From Erwinia sp. (lineage in GTDB: Bacteria > Pseudomonadota > Gammaproteobacteria > Enterobacterales > Enterobacteriaceae), in contig DOOK01000141.1 of the NCBI GenBank assembly GCA_003512805.1, positions 6,138 to 13,357 on the forward strand: a stretch of DNA of 7,220 bases, read 5' to 3'. Within the stretch, counting starts at the first letter, position 1; each line of letters opens with the position of its first letter. The notes under the pieces were generated by a model. That model worked only from the letters and a program-made list of their open reading frames with translations, made no database searches and had not been told where the DNA came from. This document shows positions 7,212-7,220 of this stretch, one piece after another. The position numbers were made by a program, and so were the translations under genes.

Positions 7212-7220
7212 GTTGGTGGG

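Noticed and set aside
1..7220. Mobile elements, CRISPR arrays, tRNA or rRNA genes, attachment sites or a hidden novel system
   Set aside because: I saw no terminal inverted repeats, spaced direct repeats, cloverleaf-like segments or foreign gene content. Gene order is that of the conserved enterobacterial chromosome, and coding fills almost the whole window.

Overview
The window is a piece of an enterobacterial core chromosome, with every gene on the minus strand. Read in the direction of transcription (high to low coordinates) the order is cmk, rpsA, ihfB, ycaI (comEC/rec2), msbA, lpxK. This is the gene order of Escherichia coli and its relatives. S1, IHF-beta, MsbA and Cmk all resemble the E. 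coli proteins closely in sequence and length, which places the organism in the Enterobacterales. MsbA, YcaI and the S1 C-terminus differ enough that it is not E. coli or Salmonella. Residues near the S1 C-terminus suggest something nearer Erwinia or Pantoea, but that is a guess and I do not assign a genus.

Region by region: 6514-7200 is cmk (CMP/dCMP kinase). 6398-6513 is the rpsA leader, which can fold into three hairpins and lacks a strong Shine-Dalgarno. 4724-6397 is rpsA (ribosomal protein S1). 4640-4723 holds a perfect 9-bp hairpin after rpsA. 4355-4639 is ihfB (IHF beta subunit), followed by a strong intrinsic terminator at 4305-4333. 4125-4304 is a short spacer with one weaker hairpin. 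1869-4124 is ycaI, encoding the ComEC/Rec2-type DNA-uptake channel, broken by a single in-frame amber codon at 2499-2501. 84-1832 is msbA (lipid A flippase), preceded by a plausible sigma-70 promoter that overlaps the ycaI stop codon. 1-87 is the first 29 codons of lpxK (lipid A 4'-kinase), overlapping msbA by 4 nt.

Functionally there are two blocks. cmk-rpsA-ihfB serves nucleotide supply, translation and nucleoid architecture, and it ends at the terminator. msbA-lpxK is an essential lipid A maturation and export pair, here placed behind a decayed ycaI.

I found no mobile element, CRISPR array, tRNA, rRNA or evidence of a previously undescribed system. The main point of interest is the ycaI amber codon. 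It separates the membrane channel from the metal-binding part of its metallo-beta-lactamase-like domain while leaving the downstream 209 codons fully open. The second is how the essential msbA-lpxK genes are transcribed behind it.
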